Part shown: piece by piece, positions 1 to 5,909 of the stretch
How the letters are laid out: every line of letters starts with the position of its first letter
Position numbering within the stretch: the first letter of the stretch is position 1
Assembly: GCA_003445855.1 (NCBI GenBank)
Contig: DMCG01000060.1
Span: forward strand, 3,505-11,702
Origin: Spartobacteria bacterium
Lineage (GTDB): Bacteria; Verrucomicrobiota; Verrucomicrobiia; Chthoniobacterales; UBA10450
Reading direction: 5' to 3'
DNA length: 8,198 bases
Notes under the pieces: generated by a model
What the model was told of the DNA's origin: nothing
Databases searched by the model: none
The model's input: only the letters and a program-made list of their open reading frames with translations
Position numbers and translations under genes: made by a program

Positions 1-132
1 CGATCCGGTTGTAGATGTCGATCTTCGCCCACTGATCTGGCGGATGAGCGAAACGTAAATATACAGCCCGACAACGAGAAGCAGCGCGTTCGTGACGCTT
101 CCGAGCGCCATCAGTAGGTTGGCGGACAGCAT
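1..132 (-). CDS. Small membrane protein, N-terminal part (runs off left edge)
   Basis: The first 44 codons of a minus-strand gene are present and stay open to the window edge. The ATG at 132 lies 7 nt after the sppA stop codon, with a purine-rich GGCGGAG just before it, so it is probably cotranscribed with sppA. Residues about 15-33 form one hydrophobic stretch (core LLLVVGLYIYVSLI), consistent with a membrane helix near the N-terminus, followed by a basic, Ser/Thr-rich segment. I do not recognise the family. Another frame over the last 50 bases also reads plausibly (PDQWAKIDIYNRI), so a frameshift or a different frame near the edge cannot be excluded. The function is unknown. Confidence 0.45.
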   Translation of the reverse strand, partial: MLSANLLMALGSVTNALLLVVGLYIYVSLIRQISGRRSTSTTGS

Positions 133-139
133 GCTCCGC

Positions 140-1144
140 CTACGGAGCGTAATAGCTCGGCAGGAAATACGCGCGCCCCGTTTCCAACTGCGGGACGAAC
201 TGCTTTGGAAGCTGGAGTTCGATCTTCGAATCCGCTTGTCCGAATGCGCGAATGAAACGACTCAGGCTGAAGGGCGGGCCGTACTTCACAATTTTCGCTC
301 CCGGCGCGTTTCCCAATTGCTTCGCTTTGACGAATGCATCTTCCAATTGGCCAAGCCCATCGACCAACTTGTGATCGAAGGCATCCTTGCCCGAGAGAAT
401 CCGGCCGTCGGCGATGGTATTGCGCAATAAATCAGCGGGCAGATTTCTCTCCTTTGCGACGATACCGAGAAATTTGTCATAGGTTTTCATAATGAAGCTT
501 TGGATAAGATCGCGCTCCTCCGGAGTGATCGGTCGCGCGCCGTTGAGCATGTCCTTGAACTTTCCGCTTTTGAAAACGACGGAGGCGAGTCCAATTTTGT
601 TGAACAATTGCTCGTAGTTCAGAGTTTGGATGATGACACCGATGCTGCCGGTGATGGTGGTTTCGTTTGCGATCAAGAACTTGCCGCCGCAGGAGATGTA
701 GTAACCACCGGAAGCGGCGAGCGAATCCATGTACACAACGACCGGTTTTTTGGCGCGCGCTTTGACCACGGCGTTGTAAATCACATCAGAAGCAGTCACT
801 TCCCCGCCGGGTGAGTCGATTTCCAACACGATCGCCTTGACGTGATCGTCCTCGCCGGCCTGTTGCAGCGCCGCTCGGATGTCGTCGACCATCGAATCGC
901 TAACGTTTCCGGGAATCGAAGAACTGATTAAACCTCGCAACAAGATCACGGCGATCTTGTCGGAACTTCCCCGGCTGCCCCGCTGCAAAAGGGTCTCGCG
1001 AAAGTGGGGGATAGGTTCTTCTTCACCCACCACGCCTCCCAACCGCTGAAACGTAACGACCACCAGCACAAAATTGACGAAGACGCTAAGGCAAAGCGCG
1101 ACGAACAAGAAGATGTTGAGGCAACCGAGTTTGCGATCTGCCAT
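140..1144 (-). CDS. sppA: Signal peptide peptidase SppA (36K type), membrane-anchored serine protease
   Basis: This 334-aa protein belongs to the S49 peptidase family, which cuts up leftover signal peptides in the cytoplasmic membrane with a Ser/Lys dyad. One N-terminal membrane helix covers about residues 8-33. The family loop DSPGG is at about 110-114. The nucleophile is Ser145 in AASGGYY and the general base is Lys197 in SGKFKD. Their spacing of 52 residues is the same as in Bacillus subtilis SppA (Ser147/Lys199). The length fits the short single-domain form rather than the 67-kDa E. coli form. I chose the ATG at 1144 (MADRKLGC) because it sits directly before the membrane helix. The frame stays open to a TTG at 1240, which would add 32 residues with no family resemblance. 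The small membrane gene at 132 follows 7 nt downstream, so the two probably form an operon. Confidence 0.93.
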   Translation of the reverse strand: MADRKLGCLNIFLFVALCLSVFVNFVLVVVTFQRLGGVVGEEEPIPHFRETLLQRGSRGSSDKIAVILLRGLISSSIPGNVSDSMVDDIRAALQQAGEDDHVKAIVLEIDSPGGEVTASDVIYNAVVKARAKKPVVVYMDSLAASGGYYISCGGKFLIANETTITGSIGVIIQTLNYEQLFNKIGLASVVFKSGKFKDMLNGARPITPEERDLIQSFIMKTYDKFLGIVAKERNLPADLLRNTIADGRILSGKDAFDHKLVDGLGQLEDAFVKAKQLGNAPGAKIVKYGPPFSLSRFIRAFGQADSKIELQLPKQFVPQLETGRAYFLPSYYAP

Positions 1145-1531
1145 GACGGCTGAAAAGTGGCGGAGAAGCCGCACGCACACAAGCGACTTTTCACGCGCAG
1201 CCTTGTCCGTGGCCTTATTGCTGGCCTGGAAGCTGCTCAATCAAGCTAAAGCGACCATGCATAGCAGCGGCCATCTTCCCATGAGCGAATCGGCGACTCG
1301 CCGCGTCCGGAACTCGAAAGCGCGACGAAAAAGCCGGGGCCGGCCAAAAAACACCGCGACCGCTCACCCAAACGGCCAGCGTGAACCCGCCGCTGCGGGC
1401 AGCCTCACCCGGACGAAGGCCCTTCTGCTCGCGGCCCTGCGCGTCTGGGAATTAAAACACCGGATGCGCGAATAGAGTGGCGCGAGCTTCCAGCTTGCGA
1501 TTTTATTGGAGCAGCAACCTGCAAGGTTGCT
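1145..1531. other. Poorly occupied stretch between sppA and the DUF6717-like gene
   Basis: No recognisable gene family lies here on either strand. It must hold the promoter of sppA (reading left), but I see no convincing -35/-10 pair and no good Shine-Dalgarno before the ATG at 1144. It contains a doubtful plus-strand ORF (1280-1475) and most of a paired-hairpin repeat (1473-1534), both listed separately. Confidence 0.5.
1280..1475 (+). CDS. Possible small basic protein, 64 aa, unrecognised
   Basis: An ATG at 1280 opens a 64-residue frame rich in Arg and Lys in its first half (RRVRNSKARRKSRGRPKN). Its C-terminal half looks helical (TRTKALLLAALRVWELKHR). Third codon positions are mostly G or C, as in the neighbouring real genes, which argues mildly for coding. 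Against it, there is no clear ribosome binding site, the frame is also open upstream into the sppA region, and I recognise no family. Its TAG stop is the first three bases of the paired-hairpin repeat at 1473-1534. It could be a small nucleic-acid-binding protein or simply an open frame in GC-rich DNA. Confidence 0.3.
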
Positions 1532-1534
1532 CTA
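1473..1534. repeat. Paired-hairpin palindromic repeat A (62 bp), likely bidirectional terminator
   Basis: The ends are the inverted repeat TAGAG (1473-1477) and CTCTA (1530-1534). Inside are two hairpins of 8 bp with 3-nt loops. The first is CGCGAGCT-tcc-AGCTTGCG (1481-1499, one G-T pair) and the second is AGCAACCT-gca-AGGTTGCT (1513-1531). They are separated by an AT-rich spacer, and the second is followed by a T-run (1536-1540). The element sits between two converging reading frames and forms the stop codon of each: TAG at 1473-1475 on plus, and TAG read from 1534-1532 on minus. The architecture resembles REP/BIME-like or small non-autonomous palindromic elements. It probably also ends transcription from the left. 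Confidence 0.7.
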
Positions 1535-1960
1535 CTTTTTCGGCTCTACCTTCACATAAATCTCACGCGGTGCAGCCTGGAAATATTTAAAGAGCGCCGG
1601 ACAAAGCCAGCCTTCCATTTTGAACTGATCGCCATAGTACCAATTGCCGCCTGCTTCTTCGCGGCGCCATTCCAATTTAAATTGAGAACCGGGAAACGGC
1701 GCGGCGCTAAAAATCGCGCGAAACCCGCGCTCAGCGTGTGGAATGTTGACCACCGCCTTGTCAATCATCGTGTCGATCCCGGCAATGAAAGGTTCTTTCG
1801 AAAGACCGGCCGCCGGATCATCGAACACCCATAGGCCTTCGTATTTGTAAGGCGCGATGACAAAGAGCGAGTTCATCGTTTCCATCGTCCTGCTTCGCTG
1901 CGTAAAAATCAATCCGGCGAGAACAGCGACACTGATGATGATTGCAGCGAATGCGCGCAC
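1532..1960 (-). CDS. DUF6717-like protein of unknown function
   Basis: The longest form is 142 aa from a GTG at 1960. Its core resembles what I recall as DUF6717, with APYKYEGLWVFDDP (36-49), GGNWYYG (104-110) and MEGWLCPALFKYF (115-127). These aromatic- and Cys-containing motifs are typical of that uncharacterised family, and no catalytic role is known to me. The first 20 residues are hydrophobic (about 4-20) and could be a membrane anchor. However, family members usually begin close to the NSLFVI segment, so the ATG at 1885 or 1876 is a serious alternative giving about 114-117 aa. The shorter start would leave room for the promoter of the divergent tRNA gene at 1982. The stop codon lies in the terminal inverted repeat of palindrome A. 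Confidence 0.75.
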   Translation of the reverse strand: MRAFAAIIISVAVLAGLIFTQRSRTMETMNSLFVIAPYKYEGLWVFDDPAAGLSKEPFIAGIDTMIDKAVVNIPHAERGFRAIFSAAPFPGSQFKLEWRREEAGGNWYYGDQFKMEGWLCPALFKYFQAAPREIYVKVEPKK

Positions 1961-1981
1961 AGCTACTCTTCTATTCGATCT

Positions 1982-2055
1982 GCGCCCGTAGCTCAGCCGG
2001 ATAGAGCAACGGATTTCTAATCCGTCGGTCGGGTGTTCGAGTCACCCCGGGCGCG
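1982..2055 (+). tRNA. tRNA-Arg, anticodon UCU
   Basis: A complete 74-nt cloverleaf folds by eye. The acceptor stem is GCGCCCG (1982-1988) with CGGGCGC (2048-2054) and discriminator G2055. The D stem is GCTC (1991-1994) with GAGC (2004-2007). The anticodon stem is ACGGA (2009-2013) with TCCGT (2021-2025) around the loop TTTCTAA. The T arm is GGGTG-TTCGAGT-CACCC (2031-2047). The anticodon TCT (2016-2018) reads AGA and AGG. The 3' CCA is not encoded. A short T-run (2057-2060) follows directly. A weak promoter guess is TTGCAG (1942) and TACTCT (1964), which overlaps the N-terminus of the longest divergent ORF. I found no second copy of the tRNA 3' end, so nothing suggests an attachment site. Confidence 0.96.
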
Positions 2056-2062
2056 CTTTTGC

Positions 2063-2074
2063 AAGATCGACAAT
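2063..2074 (+). repeat. 12-mer word AAGATCGACAAT, intergenic copy
   Basis: Exact copy lying 8 nt after the tRNA-Arg and well before the ATG of the next gene, so no coding constraint explains it. Its flanks (GC before, T after) are the same as those of the copy at 4166-4177. Confidence 0.55.
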
Positions 2075-2121
2075 TACGAATCGCTGACGCGCAAAAACAC
2101 CGCTGCACTCGAATTAACCTC

Positions 2122-2490
2122 ATGATCTTGCTCGCGCGTTTGTCGCTCATCCCGATTTTGATTGTCACTTTCGCCGGTCAAACGTTCGCCACCGAATCGC
2201 GTGAACAAACAGTCAATTACCTCATCGATCATGTCGGCAAATCGAACGCGACTTTTATTCGCAACGGCGCAACACACACGGCCGCCGAAGCGGCCGCGCA
2301 TATCAAAGCGAAATACGAACATTTCAAGAACCAGATCAAAACGCCGGAAGACTTTATCCGGCTGGCCGCGTCGAAAAGTTTACTGACCGGAAAGCCGTAC
2401 CTTGTGCGAACTCCCGATGGAAAAGAGATGCGTCTCGATGTATGGCTGACCGAAGCTTTGAAACAATACCGGACTGAAAATCACCAATGA
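2122..2490 (+). CDS. Secreted DUF5329-like protein
   Basis: The product is 122 aa from the ATG at 2122. A hydrophobic signal peptide (about 2-18) with probable cleavage after TFA (residue 23) indicates export to the periplasm. The mature part carries motifs I associate with DUF5329: YLIDHVGKSNATFIRNG (33-49), AAAHIKAKYEHF (57-68), TPEDFI (74-79) and ASKSLLTGKPYLV (83-95). The family has no established function that I know. An upstream TTG (2059) would add 21 polar residues in front of the signal peptide and would start almost at the end of the tRNA, so it is unlikely. No obvious Shine-Dalgarno is present. The stop is 16 nt before the phospholipase D-like gene, suggesting one transcript for two envelope proteins. 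Confidence 0.82.
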   Translation: MILLARLSLIPILIVTFAGQTFATESREQTVNYLIDHVGKSNATFIRNGATHTAAEAAAHIKAKYEHFKNQIKTPEDFIRLAASKSLLTGKPYLVRTPDGKEMRLDVWLTEALKQYRTENHQ

Positions 2491-2506
2491 CCGGCGGCGC
2501 ACGAAC

Positions 2507-3775
2507 ATGTCAATCTTAAGGATAGCGAAGGTTTCTTTTTACTTTCAGCGCGCCCTCGTGTGCGCACTGATTTGCGCGGCCAGCGGCTGTGCGCTCAAGA
2601 CCGGCAAACAGGCGCGCCAGGAAGTGGCGCCGCTTTATTCCGCGAGTTCGCCGGAGTTCCGGCAGTCAGCCGGATCCTTGCTCGGACCAAATTTTGTCTC
2701 CGGCAACAGCATCACGACGCTCGTGAACGGCAATCAGATTTTCCCTGCGATGCTCGGCGCCATTCGCTCGGCCAAACATTCGATTAATTTCGAGACCTAC
2801 GTGTTCTGGGAAGGGCAGATCGGACGCGAATTCACCGAAGCGCTGGCGGAACGCGCACGTGCCGGCGTGAAGGTCAGTGCCATTCTCGACGCCCAAGGGA
2901 CAAATAAAATGGGCATGGAAAATCTGGCACGATTGCGCGAAGCGGGTGTCGAGGTCGTCAAGTATCATTCGATCTTTTGGCTGGATCCGCGCCGTTACAA
3001 CAATCGCAGTCATCGCAAATTGTTGATCGTAGATGGAAGAATCGCCTTCGTAGGCGGCGCCGGAATCGCGGATCAATGGATGGGCAATGCGGAATCGCCC
3101 CAGCATTGGCGCGACAATCATTACAAAGTTACCGGGCCAGTCGTCGCGCAACTGCAGGGGATTTTCATGGCCAACTGGCTGAAAACACGCGGCAACGTGC
3201 TGCACGGCGAAGATTATTTTCCGCCGCTCGCCAGCACCGGACCGTATCTGGCCCAGGCGCTCAGGAGCTCAGCGCGCAACACCAATCTCGATTTGATGTA
3301 TCTCCTCGCGCTTGCTTCCGCGCAGAAAACGCTCCGCATCGAGAACGCTTATTTTCTACCCGATGAATTGACCCGAAATGAATTGATCGCTGCCGCCAAA
3401 CGCGGCGTGAAAGTCGAAATCGTCGTGCCTGGAAAACTTATCGACCAAAAACTTGTCCGCGCCGCATCAAAGCGCCATTGGCCGGAGCTGATCAAATCCG
3501 GCATCAAAATCTACGAATATCAGCCGACGATGGTGCACGTGAAGCTCATCGTCGTCGACGACACGTTTGTGTCCGTCGGCTCAGGAAATTTCGATAACCG
3601 ATCGATCCAGCTGAACGACGAAGCCAATCTCGACGTCTTAGATCGCAACTTCGCCGCCCAACAAACGCGATTGTTCGAGATGGACAAAAAGCAATCTCAC
3701 GAAATGACGCTGGATAAGACTGGCGGTCTTCATCCCTTCCAGCAGGCTGCGGGACTAGCTTCGCCGCAACTCTAA
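2507..3775 (+). CDS. Phospholipase D / cardiolipin synthase-like lipoprotein
   Basis: This 422-aa protein has two HKD motifs of the phospholipase D superfamily: H169-x-K171 to D176 (HRKLLIVD) and H344-x-K346 to D351 (HVKLIVVD), each followed by the usual GxxN/D-type segment (VGGAGIAD, VGSGNFDNRS). Proteins of this layout (ClsA/ClsB-like) join two phosphatidylglycerols, or a related pair, into cardiolipin. The N-terminus is not the usual pair of membrane helices. It is a single hydrophobic segment (about 14-27) ending in ASGC28, which fits a lipobox, so the enzyme is probably a lipoprotein facing the periplasm. The C-terminus after the second HKD domain is short and lacks the usual Trp/Arg-rich tail. 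The stop TAA overlaps the stop of ada on the other strand. The substrate cannot be read from sequence, and transphosphatidylation is an inference. Confidence 0.88.
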   Translation: MSILRIAKVSFYFQRALVCALICAASGCALKTGKQARQEVAPLYSASSPEFRQSAGSLLGPNFVSGNSITTLVNGNQIFPAMLGAIRSAKHSINFETYVFWEGQIGREFTEALAERARAGVKVSAILDAQGTNKMGMENLARLREAGVEVVKYHSIFWLDPRRYNNRSHRKLLIVDGRIAFVGGAGIADQWMGNAESPQHWRDNHYKVTGPVVAQLQGIFMANWLKTRGNVLHGEDYFPPLASTGPYLAQALRSSARNTNLDLMYLLALASAQKTLRIENAYFLPDELTRNELIAAAKRGVKVEIVVPGKLIDQKLVRAASKRHWPELIKSGIKIYEYQPTMVHVKLIVVDDTFVSVGSGNFDNRSIQLNDEANLDVLDRNFAAQQTRLFEMDKKQSHEMTLDKTGGLHPFQQAAGLASPQL

Positions 3776-4839
3776 ACCCGAGCTCTTTTCCATTTCTGCT
3801 CGTGATCGAGCAGCCATTTTTTGCGCCACAATCCGCCGCCGTAACCGCAGAGCGTTCCATCGGCACGAATGACGCGATGACATGGAATGACGATGCAAAT
3901 CATGTTCGTGCCGTTGGCGCGACCGACGGCACGGCGGGCGTTGCGATCGCCCAGTCGTTCCGCCATCCATGAGTAGGAGCGCGTTTCACCTAATGGAATC
4001 GAACGCAAAATCTTCCACGCGCGCAGTTGAAATTCCGAGCCGATTGGCGCGAGCGGAAGATCGAACTCCAGATTCTTCCCCGAAAAATAATCGGCCAGTT
4101 GCGAACGGATCGCATCGAGATGCGGATGTTCGCCGGGGACAATGTTCGTCCGCAAACCTTTGCGCAAGATCGACAATTCTCTTTCCGTTGCGCGCCGGTC
4201 GGCGAACTCGAGCAAGCGCAGCCCCTTGTCGTCCGCGACTGCGAGCATCGCGCCCAGCGGGGTCTCGATCCGCTCGGCAAACAAACCCGCGCGTGTCTTC
4301 GCGCTTGTTGGTGGCTCGCCGAAGATGCGCGTAAAAGCTTCGCGAAAACCGCTGGCCGATTCGAAACCGCTGCCGTTTTTCGCTTCGTCCACTCGTCCGC
4401 CTCGCCGCACCTCGCGCAACGCCAGGCCCATGCGTCGCGCGCGATGATAAGCTTGAAATGTCATTCCATAGTGACGCTTGAATTGCCGCCGCGCCGTTGA
4501 TGGATCGATCGACATCGCGGCCAGTTCCTTATCTGTCAGGCGGCCGCCCGGCGCGCGTTCGACTTCCGCGCGCAAGCGCTCTATCAATTTCGGCGGACGT
4601 TTGTCTGGATCCATCGGGTTGCAGCGCAAACAAGGCCGATAACCACCGTGCAATGCTTCGCTCGGTGTCGCGAAGAAATCGACATTTTCGCGTGCCGGCT
4701 TTTTTGCCGTGCAGGTTGGCCGGCAAAAAATTCCCGTGGTGCGCACGCCGACATAGAAAATGCCTTCGAAACTCGAATCGCGATTCACCAAGGCGCGATA
4801 CATCGTTTCCGATGGAGGAAGAAGTTCGGGTGCTTTCAT
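3772..4839 (-). CDS. ada: Ada-type bifunctional DNA methyl-transfer repair protein and regulator
   Basis: The protein is 355 aa and has the full Ada architecture. An N-terminal zinc domain carries four cysteines at 39, 43, 70 and 73 (FCRPTC, RPCLRC), then an AraC-type helix-turn-helix (about 98-185), then an O6-methylguanine-DNA methyltransferase domain with acceptor Cys320 in PCHRV. In E. coli Ada the equivalents are Cys38, 42, 69, 72 and 321, so the ATG at 4839 aligns almost residue for residue. The known role is suicidal transfer of methyl groups from phosphotriesters (first Cys) and O6-methylguanine (last Cys); the phosphotriester-methylated form activates transcription. The hinge before the active site reads NGTNM where NP is usual. 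The start overlaps the DUF1203 stop (ATGA, 4836-4839), indicating coupled translation. The stop overlaps that of the phospholipase D-like gene by 4 nt. I found no convincing Ada box upstream. Confidence 0.94.
   Translation of the reverse strand: MKAPELLPPSETMYRALVNRDSSFEGIFYVGVRTTGIFCRPTCTAKKPARENVDFFATPSEALHGGYRPCLRCNPMDPDKRPPKLIERLRAEVERAPGGRLTDKELAAMSIDPSTARRQFKRHYGMTFQAYHRARRMGLALREVRRGGRVDEAKNGSGFESASGFREAFTRIFGEPPTSAKTRAGLFAERIETPLGAMLAVADDKGLRLLEFADRRATERELSILRKGLRTNIVPGEHPHLDAIRSQLADYFSGKNLEFDLPLAPIGSEFQLRAWKILRSIPLGETRSYSWMAERLGDRNARRAVGRANGTNMICIVIPCHRVIRADGTLCGYGGGLWRKKWLLDHEQKWKRARV
4166..4177 (+). repeat. 12-mer word AAGATCGACAAT, copy inside ada
   Basis: Exact copy inside ada. 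On the coding strand it falls in a different frame from the copies in prpD, prpB and the thioesterase gene, reading TTG-TCG-ATC-TTG (Leu-Ser-Ile-Leu), so a shared protein motif does not explain it. Confidence 0.55.
4700..4730. repeat. 10-bp perfect inverted repeat inside ada
   Basis: TTTTTTGCCG (4700-4709) is matched by CGGCAAAAAA (4721-4730) across an 11-nt loop, within the codons for the first zinc-binding cysteines of Ada. A short GC stem flanked by A and T runs looks like a bidirectional intrinsic terminator. It encodes conserved residues (IFCRPTC through TAKKP), so it may be accidental. Confidence 0.4.
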
Positions 4840-5303
4840 CGGCGTTCGATCTCCATCGTGTAACAACCCCGGGTCACGCTGCGTGCATGCACAAATGCAG
4901 TCTCGGGATTTTCCAGCAACTTTTCAATCACCGCTTCGGGTTCACTTCCGTTTACAACCTCGGCGTCGATCATGTCGTAACTTGAGTTATAAGCGCGTAG
5001 CACGCGGCCCTGGCGAAAATCATGCGGGAATTCATGCGTCGCGGCGTAGCGCTCGCATGGCTCCGCGTGCACGAAGATCGGTCCGCTTTCCGAATAAGGA
5101 CGGCCGGGCGGAATAGCGGCGAACGAAAACAAGATCACGCGCTCACTTGGTCGGGCCCAACGCAAGCAATGCCGGCAGGGATAGCCTCTCGGCGAGTCGA
5201 CCGTGATGACAGCGTGATCCGGCACGCCATTCGCGGCGGCACGTCGCGCCGCCTCAGCGATCTCGGTCGCAAGAGGAACAATGCGAAAGTTCGAAGTTTT
5301 CAT
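4836..5303 (-). CDS. DUF1203 family protein
   Basis: The product is 155 aa from the ATG at 5303 (MKTSNFRIVP). It shows the DUF1203 pattern: an opening FRIVPL, then SPRGYPCRHCL (37-47), SERVILFSF (53-61), SGPIFVHAEPC (73-83) and RAYN (103-106). Several Cys and His residues (C43, H45, C46, C83) are conserved-looking and could bind a metal, though this is only a guess. The family is uncharacterised. The frame is open to an ATG at 5411, but those extra 36 residues would be encoded largely by repeat B, so the inner start is preferred. It has no strong Shine-Dalgarno at normal spacing (GGAGGTG lies about 15 nt too far). Its stop overlaps the ada start, so a link to the response to alkylation is possible but unproven. 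Confidence 0.85.
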   Translation of the reverse strand: MKTSNFRIVPLATEIAEAARRAAANGVPDHAVITVDSPRGYPCRHCLRWARPSERVILFSFAAIPPGRPYSESGPIFVHAEPCERYAATHEFPHDFRQGRVLRAYNSSYDMIDAEVVNGSEPEAVIEKLLENPETAFVHARSVTRGCYTMEIERR

Positions 5304-5364
5304 GAACCCAGCTAAACGCACCTCCGCCACCCGCGCATCGACGGATTTCGGGCAGCGAATTCTT

Positions 5365-5435
5365 CTGTAGCCGCCCCGCTCTGTCGGGGCGTTTAATATG
5401 CAAAACGACACGGCGACAGAGCGCCGTGGCTACAG
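5365..5435. repeat. Paired-hairpin palindromic repeat B (71 bp)
   Basis: The terminal inverted repeats are CTGTAGCC (5365-5372) and GGCTACAG (5428-5435). Inside are two 7-bp hairpins, CGCCCCG-ctctgt-CGGGGCG (5372-5391) and CACGGCG-acagag-CGCCGTG (5409-5428), around an AT-rich centre. The two loops are exact reverse complements of each other, so the whole element is also one long imperfect palindrome and the RNA hairpins could kiss. It abuts the thioesterase stop codon (5438-5436) and lies upstream of DUF1203. It may end or weaken transcription between the prp group and DUF1203-ada. The AT-rich centre could equally contribute to a promoter, but I cannot call one. Confidence 0.75.
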
Positions 5436-5909
5436 TCACCAACGGTGATATGCGGGATGACCTTCCTTCACCGCGACGAAAACTCCGCGACAAGTTGCGC
5501 AAACTTTCCCACCGGCCGTAAGCGTTCCTTCAACTGTCGCGCGCTCGTCGCTAAGATCGACAATGTGCGCGGCCAGCGAAACGGGGCCGTTGGTCGGCGT
5601 CGGGCGCAGTAACTTGATCGCGTATTCCGCCGTGACCGTGCACGGCGGATGATCCGCACCCGCGCGTTTCATCAAGTGATACGCAGCTGTCCAGTTGCAA
5701 TGGCAGTCGAGCAATGTGCCGATGATGCCGCCGTTTAACACTCCGGGAAACGCTTCGTACTTCGGCTCCGGTTTCCATTCCGCCACCACTTCGTCGCCAC
5801 GCGGAAAACTGCGAATGCGCAATCCTTGCGCGTTGGCCGGGCCGCATCCCCAGCACGAATTGGCGGGAGCGTAGCGCTCCTGCAGCGATCTCGACTGGTC
5901 GCCCGTCAC
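5436..5909 (-). CDS. PaaI-like hotdog-fold acyl-CoA thioesterase
   Basis: The product is 157 aa from a GTG at 5909, the usual length for a single hotdog domain. The family motif appears as GVLNGGIIGTLLDCHCNW (56-73). Members mostly have His-Gly-Gly where this has Asn59-Gly-Gly, and Asp68 lies at the catalytic acid position. The N-terminal C19-W-G-C22-G signature is common in the PaaI/THEM4-like subgroup. Such enzymes hydrolyse acyl-CoA thioesters, often to free CoA or clear toxic acyl-CoA. The start overlaps the prpC stop (GTGA, 5909-5906), implying translational coupling and hence a role alongside propionyl-CoA metabolism. This is inferred from context, since the substrate cannot be read from the sequence. 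No ATG exists before the CWGCG motif, which supports the GTG start. Confidence 0.88.
   Translation of the reverse strand: MTGDQSRSLQERYAPANSCWGCGPANAQGLRIRSFPRGDEVVAEWKPEPKYEAFPGVLNGGIIGTLLDCHCNWTAAYHLMKRAGADHPPCTVTAEYAIKLLRPTPTNGPVSLAAHIVDLSDERATVEGTLTAGGKVCATCRGVFVAVKEGHPAYHRW
5553..5564 (+). repeat. 12-mer word AAGATCGACAAT, copy inside thioesterase gene
   Basis: Exact copy. On the coding strand it reads ATT-GTC-GAT-CTT (Ile-Val-Asp-Leu). It is the only exact copy preceded by T instead of C. Confidence 0.5.

Noticed and set aside
92..1475. Open frames on the plus strand across sppA (92-430, 500-814, 1074-1280 part)
   Set aside because: They lie opposite a well-supported SppA with intact catalytic residues and resemble no family, so they are GC-rich antisense shadows.
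1982..2055. tRNA-Arg as an attachment site for an integrated element
   Set aside because: No integrase, no repeated tRNA 3' end and no change of gene type are visible in the window.
2059..2121. TTG start for the DUF5329-like gene, placing its N-terminus almost against the tRNA
   Set aside because: It would put 21 polar residues in front of a clear signal peptide. The ATG at 2122 begins the signal peptide properly.
3670..3775. Frameshift truncating the C-terminus of the phospholipase D-like protein
   Set aside because: The tail is shorter than in typical cardiolipin synthases, but the other frames give no family-like continuation before a stop, so natural divergence is more likely.
5304..5360. 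Ada box (AAAGCGCA-like) upstream of DUF1203-ada
   Set aside because: I looked for AAAGCGC-type words. The ones seen (near 1316 and 3468) are in unrelated positions, and none sits in the expected upstream region.
5304..5411. Upstream ATG (5411) for the DUF1203 gene
   Set aside because: The extra residues come largely from repeat B and do not resemble the family. The MKTSNFRIVP start fits better.
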